Part shown: positions 49,017-61,551 of the stretch, piece by piece
How the letters are laid out: each line of letters opens with the position of its first letter
Numbering within the stretch: position 1 is the first letter of the stretch
NCBI RefSeq assembly: GCF_025698545.1
Contig: NC_068571.1
Coordinates: 50,315,733-50,379,732 of the forward strand
Origin: Gossypium raimondii
Lineage: Eukaryota; Streptophyta; Magnoliopsida; Malvales; Malvaceae
DNA length: 64,000 nt
Direction: 5' to 3'
Notes under the pieces: model-generated
Told to the model about the DNA's origin: nothing
The model's input: the letters and a program-made list of their open reading frames with translations, nothing else
Database searches by the model: none
Made by a program: the position numbers and the translations under genes

Positions 49017-50390
49017 GCTGTCAATATGTCAAGAAGAAAACAGAAGAAACAAAAACAAAAAACAAAGCAAAACAACTATAGGAAAATATATAGAAAAGGA
49101 CCGGGAGAATATATCGGGTGGGGTCCCTGAACACACCAGATGTCAAAGGCTCAACCCATTTTAGGGAGAAAACTTTGATTCTTTGGCGACATGGGACGAC
49201 CTTTGTGTGTCGTTGGAGATTCAGAGAAAGAAGGAGGGAATGGGCGTTTCTCGTTACTTCCTATATTTGCTATATTTGGAAGGCTTTTCAGGGGACAAAT
49301 GGAACTGAGAGGAGATTGACAGTTTGAGAGTCTCAAGGGTCAGGTTCTCATTTATTACACACGCCCCCAGTTTTTTTCCTTTTATAATATACATATATTT
49401 GGTATAAATGCTTCTTCAATTCACCTTTCAAGCCATTTGGATGCCGAGAAAAACCAGAGAATAACTCAGAAAAAAATGTGATTGTCGATGTGACTCACTC
49501 TGCCAAGAGCCCTACAAGTTCACAGGCTGAGGGTTACATTACACATTGTCTCCTTACATTGCCGAGAGTTTTGGCAAGTTAACGGAGTGTTTGATTAGGT
49601 GAAAACACGACAATTGGAGTACCATGGCATATAAGTCATGACTTTAAGGGAAGATGCCACCACTTGCCATAAGCCATCAGATCAAATCCAACCATGCGCA
49701 AACTCTTCAATTGGACATGATTCCACCTATTTAGGCACTACCAGGCACCCCACTCTATGAACCATCATGAATTTCTACAAAGTAGAAAAACAGAACCCTG
49801 ACCAAGAACAATATCAAACTAGTCGAAGGTTCGTAACCCTCGAAAGAGTTCAATATGTACTCTAAAAAAGAACATTTGAATGTTCCAGTTATAAAACTAC
49901 ATATCCATCTATAGTTGCAGCCTTTCAGGTGTAAATAGAATCGCAAAGCTTCTGGCATATAATCAGTTCAAATATAAAACGAAATGAAATAGGGGAACTT
50001 CAACATTTTCCTTTCCATTTGAGGAAAAAACATGGAAATCCCAACTACAAGAATTTGACAAAAAGAACAAGAAAGAAAGGAAGTAAGAAAAATGATCCCG
50101 AAAAGAGATATACAGTAGGAATAGTTGTAAGCTATCCTAACTCTTCACTATTACAAAGTTTCACCAAATTTAGTACTCTTGTGACCCCGAGGGAGGGAAA
50201 AAGGGAAGACAAAAAATGGTGAGATGATCAGACTGCAGAGTCATCAGCTACGTTGGCTCTAACCGCAAGGGATGTCAAAACTTTGGATAAATCTCCATTC
50301 CTTTTAGAAGGCTATCTTACTTCCAACAGCTCATAAGCACTTTGATTGAACAAAGGTAAAGCAGAAATCAGCAACTTAGCCTGAAGTCAG
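49017..50390. other. Upstream region of the ubiquitin-like gene and 3' region of UGNT1
   Basis: 49017-49330 should hold the promoter and 5' UTR of the minus-strand gene. 50200-50390 is the probable UGNT1 3' UTR. Between them nothing is recognised. Confidence 0.4.
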
Positions 50391-53300
50391 TTATTTCCCC
50401 ACAAGCTTGTAGTAGGCATACAAACCAGAACCAACAAACCCCAGCAATTGCCCGATAACATTCAGCTGTAACAAAAATAAATAGAGTTCCTTTACAAAGT
50501 GCAACTTAAAAGGAGAGAGACAAATTTACATTTATGCCAAATGTTAACTAGCAGTAACAATAAGGTATTGCACTTACAATATCAAAGGGAAGCCCACCAA
50601 AAAGCATCCAGCCAAGTCCAATGGTAAAAAGATCCTACAACCACAAATTAATTAGCAAACCAGAGAACAAATTTGGAAATATGCGCATTTTTTTTTCTAA
50701 CAAAGGAAAATATGTACTTGTATGTGCTGCATGACAGTAAATGAGGCCAAGCAAGATATCTAGAAAGTTCATTTATACATGGAGATGAGAAATGCATCAT
50801 TATACCCTCATGGTCAAATCAAATGCGAAGTCAGACAGCTTAAAACTTTTAATAAATAATGCATTTAAAGGAGTTCAGTGCTTGGAACTTTTTGGGGGGC
50901 CAACATTTGGTGGAACTTCATTCTGAGGATTCCTCAATTAAACACAATTAGCAACAATGAGAATGAAATTGCAGATCATTATACATGACTGCCAGACTGT
51001 AGGGAGGAGAATGCATGAATCATGATTGGAGACGAGTGTAAGCATACCTTCAGATTCCCACAAATGGTTTGTGTAACTGCCGAATTGAGAGTTGTGTTCA
51101 AGAATATAGTGTAATTCAAGAAGAAAGCTAGCATACAAGAAAGAATCAATACGGCCTGTCCAGAAAGAAGGGGGAAAATGTATCACCATTGTAAGAACCA
51201 TATTGAGTTATTTGAGGTGAAGCTAAAAGGCACTGCAACAAGAGGTAAACTGGACAGTGTTTCAAGTTTTCTGAACTTCAAGAGACTAATACAAGGCATA
51301 AACATATCAAATGTCAATAATCCTTCAAATGATTGAAAAGAGAATGGTTATGAAGCAAATCATTGTGGACTATGCATTAATATATGCAACTGTCGTTTAT
51401 AAAAGAGTTCAATTACCAACAAACAGGCAATCCCCAAACATAAAAATAAATATTCATATTGATACAGCAGCTAGCTTGAGAGCGCAAAACATACCAAAAA
51501 ACCAGGTGACAAGAGGTGAGGGAAATTCATTGTAGTCTTCAAATCACCATGAAGAAATGTCCACACTAACAAAATCGGTCCACATATTATACCTATTATA
51601 AAAAAAACCAGTTAATCATAAAATAGCTCTTAACTGAGACCAAAAGTTAAGTGACCATGGAATAAAAGAAAATGTAATTCAAGCTGGAGTTATAAGTTAC
51701 CGTTACACCACATAAGCCCAAAGCTATTAAGCCCACTAGATTTCCCTGAAAAAGAGAAAAATAGGCAAGCACACAATAATTATGCCAAAACAGAGAAGGG
51801 GAAATGTAGTTAAAAGAATAAAAGATAGAAAGAAAATGGAGAGAATGCTACCAATTCGGGCAATGGTTGCAAGATATATAGCTGTAGAGATGTTGGCCAA
51901 GAAAACAATAGCGTATCCATAAAAGTCAAATGACAAGTCACGAGCTCCCGCAACAAATGCACCAATAACAATCAATCCAACACTGATAAGATCTTTAAAT
52001 TTTTTCAGTTGAAGGAAGAAATCAGAAACATGGCTATTCAAGCAAAAGGTCTTTCAATATTTCCCATTAAAAAGTAAAATTTTTATGCAGCTAAGGTTTT
52101 AAAAACCACTTAGTTGAACTCTCACAATAGAAAATTTGTATAACTAGAAGTTATGTCAAGTAATAGTAGAAGGAAGAATTCCCTATCACAGCCACGATCT
52201 TACAAATAGGAGCACATTTTACTAATATCTGCAATGACCATAGAAGAAATGGAACTGAAAAGCCAAAGATTGGGCTTGAGTCCAACTCCAATGAGAGCAC
52301 ATCAAAACTATGATAAGCCCTTTTATTGGTCAGCTTAAAATTTTGTATTAGCATTCTCATCAATGAAAAACAACCAAACAAAACTTATGTTTCAAAATCA
52401 TACTCTAGCAGCAACTCGGTCAAACACAATGTAAGATGCTCTAAATAAATTTCAGAACAACCTGAGCTACAGACATTACTAATCATCTTCCCTAGATTTT
52501 CTTACTTTCAACAAGATAACATTTCCTAGAGAAGCAACAGCAAGAAAGGGATCGAAGCAGCAGTTACCTTCCAACTATAGATGATGTATACTTCTGTCCT
52601 GCGAGGAGAAACTCCACAATCATCGTAAAAACAACAGTGGTTCGCCTAAGAGTAGTGTACATGGGAACATTTACTCCACGAATAGACTCAACAGTGACTA
52701 GCTTTCAAGGAGAAAGAGGAAGAACCCATAACTTTTTTATCAGCCAAATATTTAAAAAAAAAAGTAAACGATTATCCAATGGGTCGAAACATAATAATAC
52801 CATGTAAAGCAAATAAGTTCCTGCAAGAGGAAGGGTATGAATCAAAGTCTTCAAGGGAACCAAACTGGTGTTGCTATCAGAAATGGTTAAAGATTCATTG
52901 TTTGCGAAAGATATCATCTTCCACCGTCTCAGTGCATAGAGAAAGGTACACGAACTTATCATCTACCGAAGAAAGGATACAAGATAATTCCAAAACAATT
53001 ATGCAAAAAAACATATACGAATAATATAATTGAAATGAATTTTTTTATTTTTACCTGAAAGAGTGTAATTACATTGGCACAGGGGAAACCATAAGAAGAT
53101 AAAGCTGCTTTATTGAACAGTATCAAAAGCACTGCAACAAAAAAAAAACAATTTAACCAATAAAAAAGCGATCAGAGAACTGAAAATTATAAAAAGAAAA
53201 AAAATGAAACAAAGAAGAGGGAAAAGGGAACGAACCAGCGCAAGACATGTAATAGATGGCGGCGTAGGCTCCTCTCTTGGTCATGGCGGATCCTTTGAAA

Positions 53301-53413
53301 ATCCTCTCATCTCCTCTTTTGAGAAGCCTTTCTTTTTCTTCTTCTTTGTCTATCGGCGGATCCGAAACCGGAAGCATCGGGTTCTTGAAGGAATTCGTCG
53401 CCATCATTGACAT
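50391..53413 (-). CDS. UGNT1: UDP-GlcNAc/UDP-GalNAc transporter UGNT1-like (nucleotide-sugar transporter), 10 exons
   Basis: Exons on the minus strand: 53413-53236, 53131-53055, 52962-52801, 52701-52568, 51982-51852, 51745-51701, 51592-51495, 51155-51048, 50634-50578 and 50465-50391. All phases agree and give 354 residues. After a charged cytosolic N-terminus (KEEEKERLLKRGDERIFKGS) come about ten membrane segments of the NST/TPT family. They include NKAALSSYGFPCANVITLFQ, RGVNVPMYTTLRRTTVVFTM, GARDLSFDFYGYAIVFLANI and LNTTLNSAVTQTICGNLKD. The C-terminus is YAYYKLVGK. In Arabidopsis UGNT1 (At4g32272) moves UDP-N-acetylglucosamine and -galactosamine into the Golgi for N-glycan and other glycan synthesis. 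The start may instead be the ATG at 53404 (MATNSFKN). Substrate is inferred from the family. Confidence 0.93.
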
Positions 53414-53929
53414 TTCTTTGCTCTTTCGTTCTCGTTTTTTTTTTACTTTTTTTTTGTGAGTTTTGGAAGACGACGACTTCAAGCGATGGTAGTTAAGAGT
53501 GAGGAGAGCCAACCTTCGTAGCACGGCAACGACAAGTACGATAGCTGAGTCACTGAATCAGGAACTCGAACAGGGACCTAGTCACCAATTAGGCCCAATT
53601 CGTTTGAATATTCCACGTCTTTCCTCTGATCTTATCAACTTTTAGAAACAATTAATTGGGCCCAAATGCAAATCCGGGGCCTTTTTTAAGTGATATAGTT
53701 CATGTGTAGAGTCTAGTTCAGTGAGAATAATGCAATTTGAAGAGGAGATGTGGTACACTTATCAAAAATCTGTACTCAACAGCTGTCCTAACAGCTGTCA
53801 TGCAAGTATTGGTCACCGAGGCGTTGGCTCGGGTTTTCCTAAAAAACTTAAAAGAAAAAAGAAAATGAAAGGCCACAGATAAAATCCTAAGCAAACAAAA
53901 CCAAAAATAAAAAACTGAAGAAACATAAA
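53414..53929 (-). promoter_or_regulatory. UGNT1 upstream region
   Basis: A T/A-rich pyrimidine stretch (53430-53457) fits a 5' UTR. No promoter element can be named. Confidence 0.35.
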
Positions 53930-54545
53930 TTCTATAAACACATTTCCTCCTCTTTGCATCTTTAGACGTTTTAATGGAGTATACTGGCTGTTCCTTTCCA
54001 TCACTGTAAATGATCCCATTGAATCACTATAGCAATGTTTAACAGTCACGTCCCACGACTTGGTTAACCATTTTCGAATCTGCCTGAGCAAACCCATACT
54101 CTCTTTGCCCAACATATTGGCCACCCATAGATTATCAGTCTCTCAAATCAGCTGTCTAATATTCAACGCCCAAGCTCTTTGGATACCTTCAAAAACACCC
54201 CACAATTCCGCTTCCATCGCAGAGCATATGCCAATACGTTTGAAGAACACCTCCAGCAGCCGCCATACTGTCCGATCGCCTCAAAGCCCGTCAACAGGAG
54301 GAGGGGACCAGCAGACCCACGTTGGAATTCTGCTGTTATTTCCAACAGCAGGCACGTTTCTATTCATTGCTGGAAGGAGATGAGAACATTGCTGGAGGCT
54401 CCAGTTCAATATCACGACCAGGATCGAAGATACGCCTACACCGGTCCTTCCAAAGTCCCCAACATATAAACCCGAATAATAGATCCCGATCCGAAAGGGT
54501 CGAAAACCGCTGTGAGCTGCCAATAATACTCAAAATCCATTCGCT
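53930..54545 (-). pseudogene. LINE RNase H domain remnant
   Basis: On the minus strand one frame reads, in order, GICSAMEAELWGVFEGIQ, RAWALNIRQLI, a single stop, ETDNLWVANMLGKES, MGLLRQIRKWLTKSWDV and TVKHCYSDSMG. This is the RVT_3-type RNase H at the end of plant LINE ORF2, with the EAE and E(S/T)DN acidic positions. Upstream in another frame WVCWSPPPVDG matches the W-x-PP entry motif. A stop and a frameshift make it a pseudogene. Confidence 0.82.
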
Positions 54546-56537
54546 AATATCAGCTTGAACTATCGACGATCATAAGCCTAAAGCTATTTAACCAAAAGGA
54601 AAGAAATTAAAGTCATTGTGGTAGAGTCCATATTAGCTAATAATTGACCGTGCAACAACAATTTTTTTTTTCATTGTATAGCAAATCGTTGATAACAAAT
54701 ATTTTTTTTGAATATTAAACAATTAAAAAGTGTAATTTAGAATGAACGAAAATAATAAAAACTCAATTTTGAAAGAAATTGTAAAAAATGAAAAAAAAAA
54801 TCCTAAAACTATTCTTGTAGTAATAAAATAAGCTTCCTTCAAAATCGCAACTTAATTGGAAGCTTTGAATATCAATGCAACATAAAAGCACATGATAATG
54901 TCAGTGCCGGTTACAACTATTAGATGCAACGGCAATGGTAACTTAGGGAACCGCTGAAACACTATTATAACTTACTTTATTTGGTTGACATATGATTTAT
55001 GAGAACTTTTAGCATCCTATTAGTGAAAACTCATCATGCTAGAATCAAATCAAGTGTGATTTAAGTTCCTATAAATAAGAGTTTTTATTTTGTGAGGAGA
55101 TTATTTTTGCTCTTATATATATAAATAAGTACACTTGGCTCAATTGTATCCTAACCAATATATGACAAGCAAAACCAATGAACTTTTAATGGGTATGAAA
55201 GCAAGCTGCTTGACACCATCATTGAGTGATTTGCAATCAAGATAGAAGGTTCATGATTTCTTGCCTTCTATGTTGGATGATACAAATTATACCTATTGAA
55301 AAGTTACAACGAAAGTTTTTATAAAATCTATGAATGAAAAAGCTTCACGCTCAACTCTAACTAACTAAGAACCTCCAAGATGTGTCTAGTATAAGTCAAC
55401 TCCAAATTTACTTAGATCGTTAAGGAAAAAAACTGGTGAATGCAAACTCCAAGGATTTTAATGCAATCTTCTATGGCATTGATTCTAAAGAATTCAGGTG
55501 AATCTCTAAATGCATTACTATCGAAGAAACTTGGACTATTCTTAAAAGTACGAACAACCAATTGCACTAGCTCGAAGATTATTAGATAAGCTTGTATACA
55601 ATGGTCAAACGTTAAGTCTTAGGATTTGAATTTTAATTTAACGTGATTAATGGTTATTTTATTTTTCATTAATTTATCATTATCATTAGACTAAATCGTT
55701 ATAGTTATGTTTGAATTTAAATATATTTCACCATTTTTAAAAATTTCACCGTTATAATACTTAATTTCACTAATACAATCTTTTTATTAACTTATCATTA
55801 TCTTTAGGCTCACCATTATATTTGAATCGAACACATATTTTATAATTAATTTCATCGTTACAATAACTAACCCCATGGCTACCATTAGTTTTGAGATCCT
55901 TCTTTAGTGTATGTGATCTAAATATATTTTTAATTATTTATTTTAAATTTGTATTTTAATTCAAACACGATTAAATTTTAGTCTTATTTAATTTGATTGT
56001 TGCACTAATTAATCTCATTACCTCAATCTTATTGAACCGACCCAAAGTCTAAGTCTAAAGTAATAAAGAAAAGGTTAGTTATTATGTTAACGTCAAAGAA
56101 CATAAAACAAGCGGTAAAATACAAGCATTAGCTTTTTTCCATGGAAAAATATCGACAAGATTTTTCGATTGACTCTGTTCTGGTCTTCGTCTTCCTATAA
56201 TACAGTAATACTTTTTAATGAAGGGATTAAAAAAAAAGCCTCCTGAACTCATGGCTCTGCCTAGTCTTCTTTGTCCTTGTCTTACACCCCTTTTTGCTGA
56301 TTCTTTCACTTGTAAATATTGTATGGCCGGCCTTCCCCTTCTGTATTTATTTTTGAAAACCTAACCGAAAACTAATCTGGTATGAGTTGAAAGTTAAATA
56401 TCAGATTATAGAAAATCCGAGGCACACAAAGAAAAAAACCCAAAGCTTGGACTTGGGACAACCCCACTTTAAAATAGTGTGTGTATATATATATTTATAC
56501 ACCTTAGTTCTTTCATGTTTTCTATAGCTATTCTGAT
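54546..56537. other. Intergenic DNA and promoter of the LRR-malectin gene
   Basis: No gene is recognised. TATATATATATTTATAC at 56484-56500 lies about 40 bp before the start codon and may be the TATA region. Confidence 0.4.
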
Positions 56538-59500
56538 ATGGGGCTCCTTAGCTTTACTTTGTTGATCCTTGGTTTGTTTCAGCTTGTTTCTGCACAACAA
56601 AACACTGATCCAAATGAAGGTCTATAAGCAAAAACCATTACTTTTTATAGATGTTATGATTATATTTCAACTGGTACTTGGCATTCTAACTTGCATGTCA
56701 GTGTTTGGAGTTTGCCAATGTTTATGGAAAAATCTGAATCTTCTTATATGCTTTTTATCTTTCACAGTGGCTGCCCTTAGAACGCTCATAAATTACTGGA
56801 ACTTGGGAAGTAAGATAAATCTAACCATTGACCCTTGCAACCAAAATGCATCATGGACCTCTGAGGATTCAAATCCTCGTGTTGCTTGTGACTGCTCCAG
56901 CAATATTTGTCACATCACTCATTTGTCAGCACCACCATGGATAATTTTTTTATTCACCATTTCACTTCTGTTTTAGTTTTATTAACCTGAACTTGTTTTA
57001 AACATTTGCAGGAAGATTTATGCTTTGGATATCAAAGGTGAGATACCCAAAGAACTGTTTGAGCTTAAGGAGCTGATGGACTTGTATGATACTAAACATT
57101 TTTGAACTTTGGTCCCCTTTTTTTTAGCCTTTGTTTGAAATTCATTAATCTGGTATCTTACCTTTGATACAGGAACCTCGGTCAGAACGTGTTAAACGGT
57201 TCCATTCCGGCTGAAATCGGACAACTATCGAAGATGCAATACCTGTAACTGTCATAACTTGCTAATTTGAAGTTTACTGATGAGCTCATGGATATGATGG
57301 ACTAATGCATTTTTATGATCCAAATCTGTTTTATGTGTAAAGGAACTTGATTTATCACTAACATCCTTTTGTTTGAACAATTCAACAGAAGCTTAGGCAT
57401 AAACAATCTAACAGGTGCAGTGCCCCCAGAGCTTGGCAATTTAAGCCAATTACATTCCCTGTTAAGTTCATATCTATCTGCAATTTCTTGAATATTTTTC
57501 TTATTTTTGGTTTGTTTTAAAATTAACCAATTTAACCAAGTTCATTGTTATTATTATTCTTTTTTTGTATTTTTGTGTTACAGGAGTTTTAGCTCCAACA
57601 ACTTCTTTGGACCATTACCCAAAGAGCTTGGAAATTTGACATCGTTGCAACAGCTGTAAGTAGCCTAAAATTTAATCTGTTTGACAATATCTCTTGAATG
57701 CTTGTGCATGCTATGTCTATGTTACTCGGACTCGGGTCTGAGTCTCACTTGCACATAAGTGAAAACTGAATTAAGCATTGATATAACAACTTAAAATCTA
57801 CCCCCAGTTTTAAGAGCTATCATTAACTTACCATGTTTCTATTTGCTTTTAGGTATATTGATAGCAGTGGAGTGAGTGGATCAATACCTGAAGAGTTTGC
57901 AAATTTGAAATCCCTTCAGATTCTGTACTTATCTATTGATTATTGGAAGCAGCCTTTAAAATATATCTTCCTCATAGTAGAAATACAAAAGGAATTTGTT
58001 CGAAAGCTTATGTTTTTATGTTGACATGCCAGCTGGGCTTCTGATAATCGTTTAACTGGGAAACTGCCTGAATATTTTGGTACCTTCACAGAATTCAGAG
58101 ACATGTATGAATATGGCTTTCATTTTAACTATATGATTCTTTCTTCAGAAATCATAGTAGACAATCGGTTTTTTATAGTTTTTTTCATTGACAGGCGACT
58201 TCAAGGAACATCTGTTGAAGGTCCGATCCCGAGCAGCTTTTCGGCTCTAACGAAATTGGAAGATCTGTAAGGCCTATTTGATTGCCTTTCTTGCAGAGAT
58301 TTCCCTTCTTTTTTTTTTGTAGAATTCATTTTAATTATATGATTCATTGTATGTTTGATTCATATTTTTAATTTATAGGAGAATTGGTGATCTAAGAGGG
58401 GAAGCTTCATCTCTTGATTTTTTGGATAGCCAAACAAGTTTGTCCACACTGTAAGAGTCTTTCTGTTTTTTCAGCTGTTGTAATTGTTTTCATATATTAA
58501 TGTCACTTGCAATGTTAAATGCAGATCTTTGAGAAATTGTCAACTGTCGGGACAAATTCCAGAACGTATTGGCAAATTCACCAACTTGAAATACCTGTAA
58601 GCCTTATTTAGTTCAGCTATGCACTGAAAGAGATTTAATTGTTCAGTCATTACATGACATTCGTATTTATCTGGACAAAATCATGATCTCAGGGACCTTA
58701 GTTTCAACAAGTTGACAGGCCAAATACCTACCTCTTTCCGGGGATTCTCTTCATTGCAGTTCTTGTAAGTCATCTAAAAGCTTCATGTCCTTAAATTTGA
58801 ATGATCTTATGCGTAGAAACATGAATATCTCGATCCTTAAGTGACTTGGGGGAATAATGAGCAGTACAGGTGCAGCATCAATTCATCTGATTATACTTAT
58901 ATTGCAGGTATCTTGGAAACAACAACTTGAGTGGGGAGTTGCCTGAAGACATTATAACTCCAGAGCTCATTGCACTGTAAGTGTGGTTTCGAGTTATGTC
59001 AACGGTTTTCAAGTTGCTTCGCATGACCTTAAGCTTAATTCTCATGACACTGAGTGATTGTTTTTCATTGCAGAGATGTTTCATTCAATCCCCTTTCCGG
59101 AAATTTACCAACACAATTCGCTAAGACGAAATCAATGTAAGTTTCATCTTTCCATTTCAACCATATGGGATACCCCTAGTGCTAGCCAAATGCTCATTGA
59201 TATTCTCCTGTTGCTCATATTCAGCAATGTTGTTGGAACCTCTATCAATGCAAATGGATTACAGGACAAGTAAGCAAATAATTCCATGCAAATTGGAGTT
59301 GCATTTAATGATTTCTTATGATATTTTAACTAGCTTTGGCAAATTTATGTCAATGGTGATGAATATAGCAAGGTTTCTGGGATGTTGAACTGCATCCAAG
59401 GCAAAACCAAGTGCAAAAACAAGGGCTCATCCAGTGAGTGTAGCCTTCCATCTTCTCCTTTATGTTCTTTTTATCATTCTTCAGCATTGAATAATGAGAA

Positions 59501-60434
59501 TCAACCAATATGTGCAGCTTCATTTTCTATCAAGTGTGGAGGCACTGCTCAAAAGTCTGCATCTGGAATTGAATTTGACGACGACTCCGAAGCACTCGGA
59601 GCTGCCGCATTGTATACAAGCACGGACGAACAATGGGCAGTAAGCAATGCTGGAAATTTCATTTCGAACCCAAAGGGAAATAGATATGTTGCAATGACAG
59701 ATTCTCAGATAACAGAAACTTTAGAATCAGAGCTGTATAAGACCTCAAGGATCTCACCTAGTTCCTTGAGGTACTATGGCCTTAATCTAAAGAATGGAAA
59801 ATACAGTGTTGAGCTTCATTTTGCAGAGATAGAAATGGAGGACTCTTCGTCCTGGAACGGTCTTGGGAGACGCTTATTTGATGTTTACATTCAGGTATGT
59901 TGGCAAAAAATAAAAATAAAAAAGGAAGAAAGCTCTATCTTTAGCATTTTCAAGTTGCAGATTATTGATTACTTGATAAATTTGTTTTAAGGGTGAGAAA
60001 GTTCTTGAAGATTTCAATATCCAAAAAGAGGCTGGTGGATCCAAAAAAGCCTTGGTAAAAACATTTGAGGCAAATGTGACCAACGCAATCATGGAAATTC
60101 ACTTCTTCTGGGCAGGAAAAGGCACTTGCTGTATTCCATATCAAAGCACATATGGTCCCTTAGTATCAGCAATCCATGCATCTCAAGGTTAATTTTTCTG
60201 TTTTCCCCTTCATAATCATTCAATTTTGCTGCATACTAATAAATTTTTTTTGCAGTATCTGAAGCTGCGGATGCCTCTTCAAGCCGCAAACATGTTGGAC
60301 GAATAGCCGGAATAGTAATCGGAGCTGTCGCCGGTGTTGTGATACTGTCTTCTGTATTCTACTTATGGTGGAAGAAGGATCCACAGGGTCATATGAGAAT
60401 TTTCACAGACTCACCAAGGAAACCATTAAAATAG
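56538..60434 (+). CDS. LRR-malectin receptor-like protein without kinase domain, 19 exons
   Basis: Exons: 56538-56619, 56768-56924, 57012-57083, 57173-57244, 57389-57460, 57584-57655, 57853-57924, 58033-58104, 58195-58266, 58379-58450, 58525-58596, 58693-58764, 58908-58976, 59074-59136, 59225-59269, 59369-59433, 59518-59894, 59992-60187, 60256-60434. They sum to 650 codons in one frame. Residues 1-19 are a signal peptide. Exons 3-12 are each exactly 72 bp and encode one 24-residue LRR. Residues about 401-591 form a malectin domain (SIKCGG, SSLRYYGLNLKNG, GLGRRLFDVYIQ, FFWAGKGTCCIP). A membrane span lies at about 608-629 (IAGIVIGAVAGVVILSSVFY). This is the ectodomain of LRR VIII-2 receptor kinases such as At1g53430 or At1g56130. 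The kinase exons are absent: the frame stops about 21 residues after the membrane, and a LINE lies downstream. It may be a receptor-like protein or a truncated gene. The exon 2 donor (GTCAGC) is weak but gives the family CHITHLK junction. Confidence 0.88.
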
Positions 60435-60984
60435 TTCCATTGTATACATAAATGAACCATGTCCGTATACATATATGGACGGTTGAAAACTATAATGTAA
60501 AGGCATTTTGCTTGATGTGGGTATCTCAAGGTGGGATCATATATTAAATTATGTAATCGCTATCTTTCGCTTGCTTAGCCCCACTATTGTGTAATTTTAT
60601 GAATAAAAAGTTGGGGTTTCTAGTGGCTTTCGCATTAGTACTGTTTTTCATTGTTTTTGTTTCTTTCTTGGTGTCCGGATGTTGGTGAATAAAAGTAGGA
60701 CCATCTTTGTTTTGTCCAATAATGGACCGGCCAAAAAGTCTTTTCTGATAAAAGTGCCTGTAGGGGTCTGGATATTTTTTCAAACTTCATTGAAGTAGGG
60801 TTCAAATTTTGGTTTACTGTAAAATAATAAACAATCGTGGTGTAACATAGTGATAGCCGAATCACCGTTTGCTTTGCTTTGTAGATTTTTCTTATAAAAC
60901 ACTCCCCAGGTATAGCGTGTATAGGTTGAAATCTATTTCGGATTTTTTTATTCAAATTTTATTTAAGTTGGGTTCATATCGACC
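60435..60984. other. 3' region of the LRR-malectin gene
   Basis: Probable 3' UTR to about 60610 (AATAAAAAG at 60602 could be a polyadenylation signal). No kinase-like sequence is seen in any frame. Confidence 0.5.
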
Positions 60985-61551
60985 CAAAATCATGTTCCCT
61001 GAGTTGCTTATTGGTTGGGTAAGGGCTTGTATTACCAAGCCTAGATTCTTTATTGTTGTTAATGAGGTTTATTTCTGGAGCAAAAGGAGTGAGACATGGG
61101 ACCCTTAGGAGTGAGACATGGGACCCTTTGTCCCCCTATGAATATTCTGTCAGGACTTCTCAACAAAGCTGGAGATTGGGGAAGTTTTCATTACCATCCT
61201 AAGTGTAAAAGAATTGGTGTCACTCATCTCTGATTCCTTGATGACTTTTTGGTCTTTGGGAAAAGCTCTTTGGAGGCAAATGAAGTTGTTAAGAATGCAC
61301 TGGACTTCTTCTATAAGATAATGAACTCTGGAAAATGTGAAATTCGAGGATTGGTCTAGAAGAACTTTCATGTATTATAGATAGAACTGCCATGAAGATA
61401 AGAATGTTGCTTGTGAGATATCTTGGAGTTCCATTAGTTACTAGGTGCTCAAGGGAAGGTGAATGTGGTCCATTGGTTGAGAAAGTCACTTAGAGGATTC
61501 GAAGTTCGACTACTAAGTTTCTTTCATTTTCAGGTAGATTACAACTTATTT
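60985..61551 (+). pseudogene. LINE reverse transcriptase remnant
   Basis: Across several frames it reads in the order of plant LINE RT: VRACITKPRF, DPLSPYEY (from the QGDPLSPYIF motif), HPKCKRIGVTHL (catalytic motif region eroded), then RYLGVPLVTRCS, PLVEKV and FSGRLQLI. The segment ends at SGRLQLI, where an LTR is inserted. A 22-bp direct duplication (GGAGTGAGACATGGGACCCT, 61087 and 61109) lies inside the DPLSP region. Confidence 0.8.

Noticed and set aside
60435-61000. Kinase exons of the LRR-malectin gene
   Set aside because: No GxGxxG, VAVK, HRD or DFG-like motif is seen in any plus-strand frame up to the LINE or beyond it in the window.
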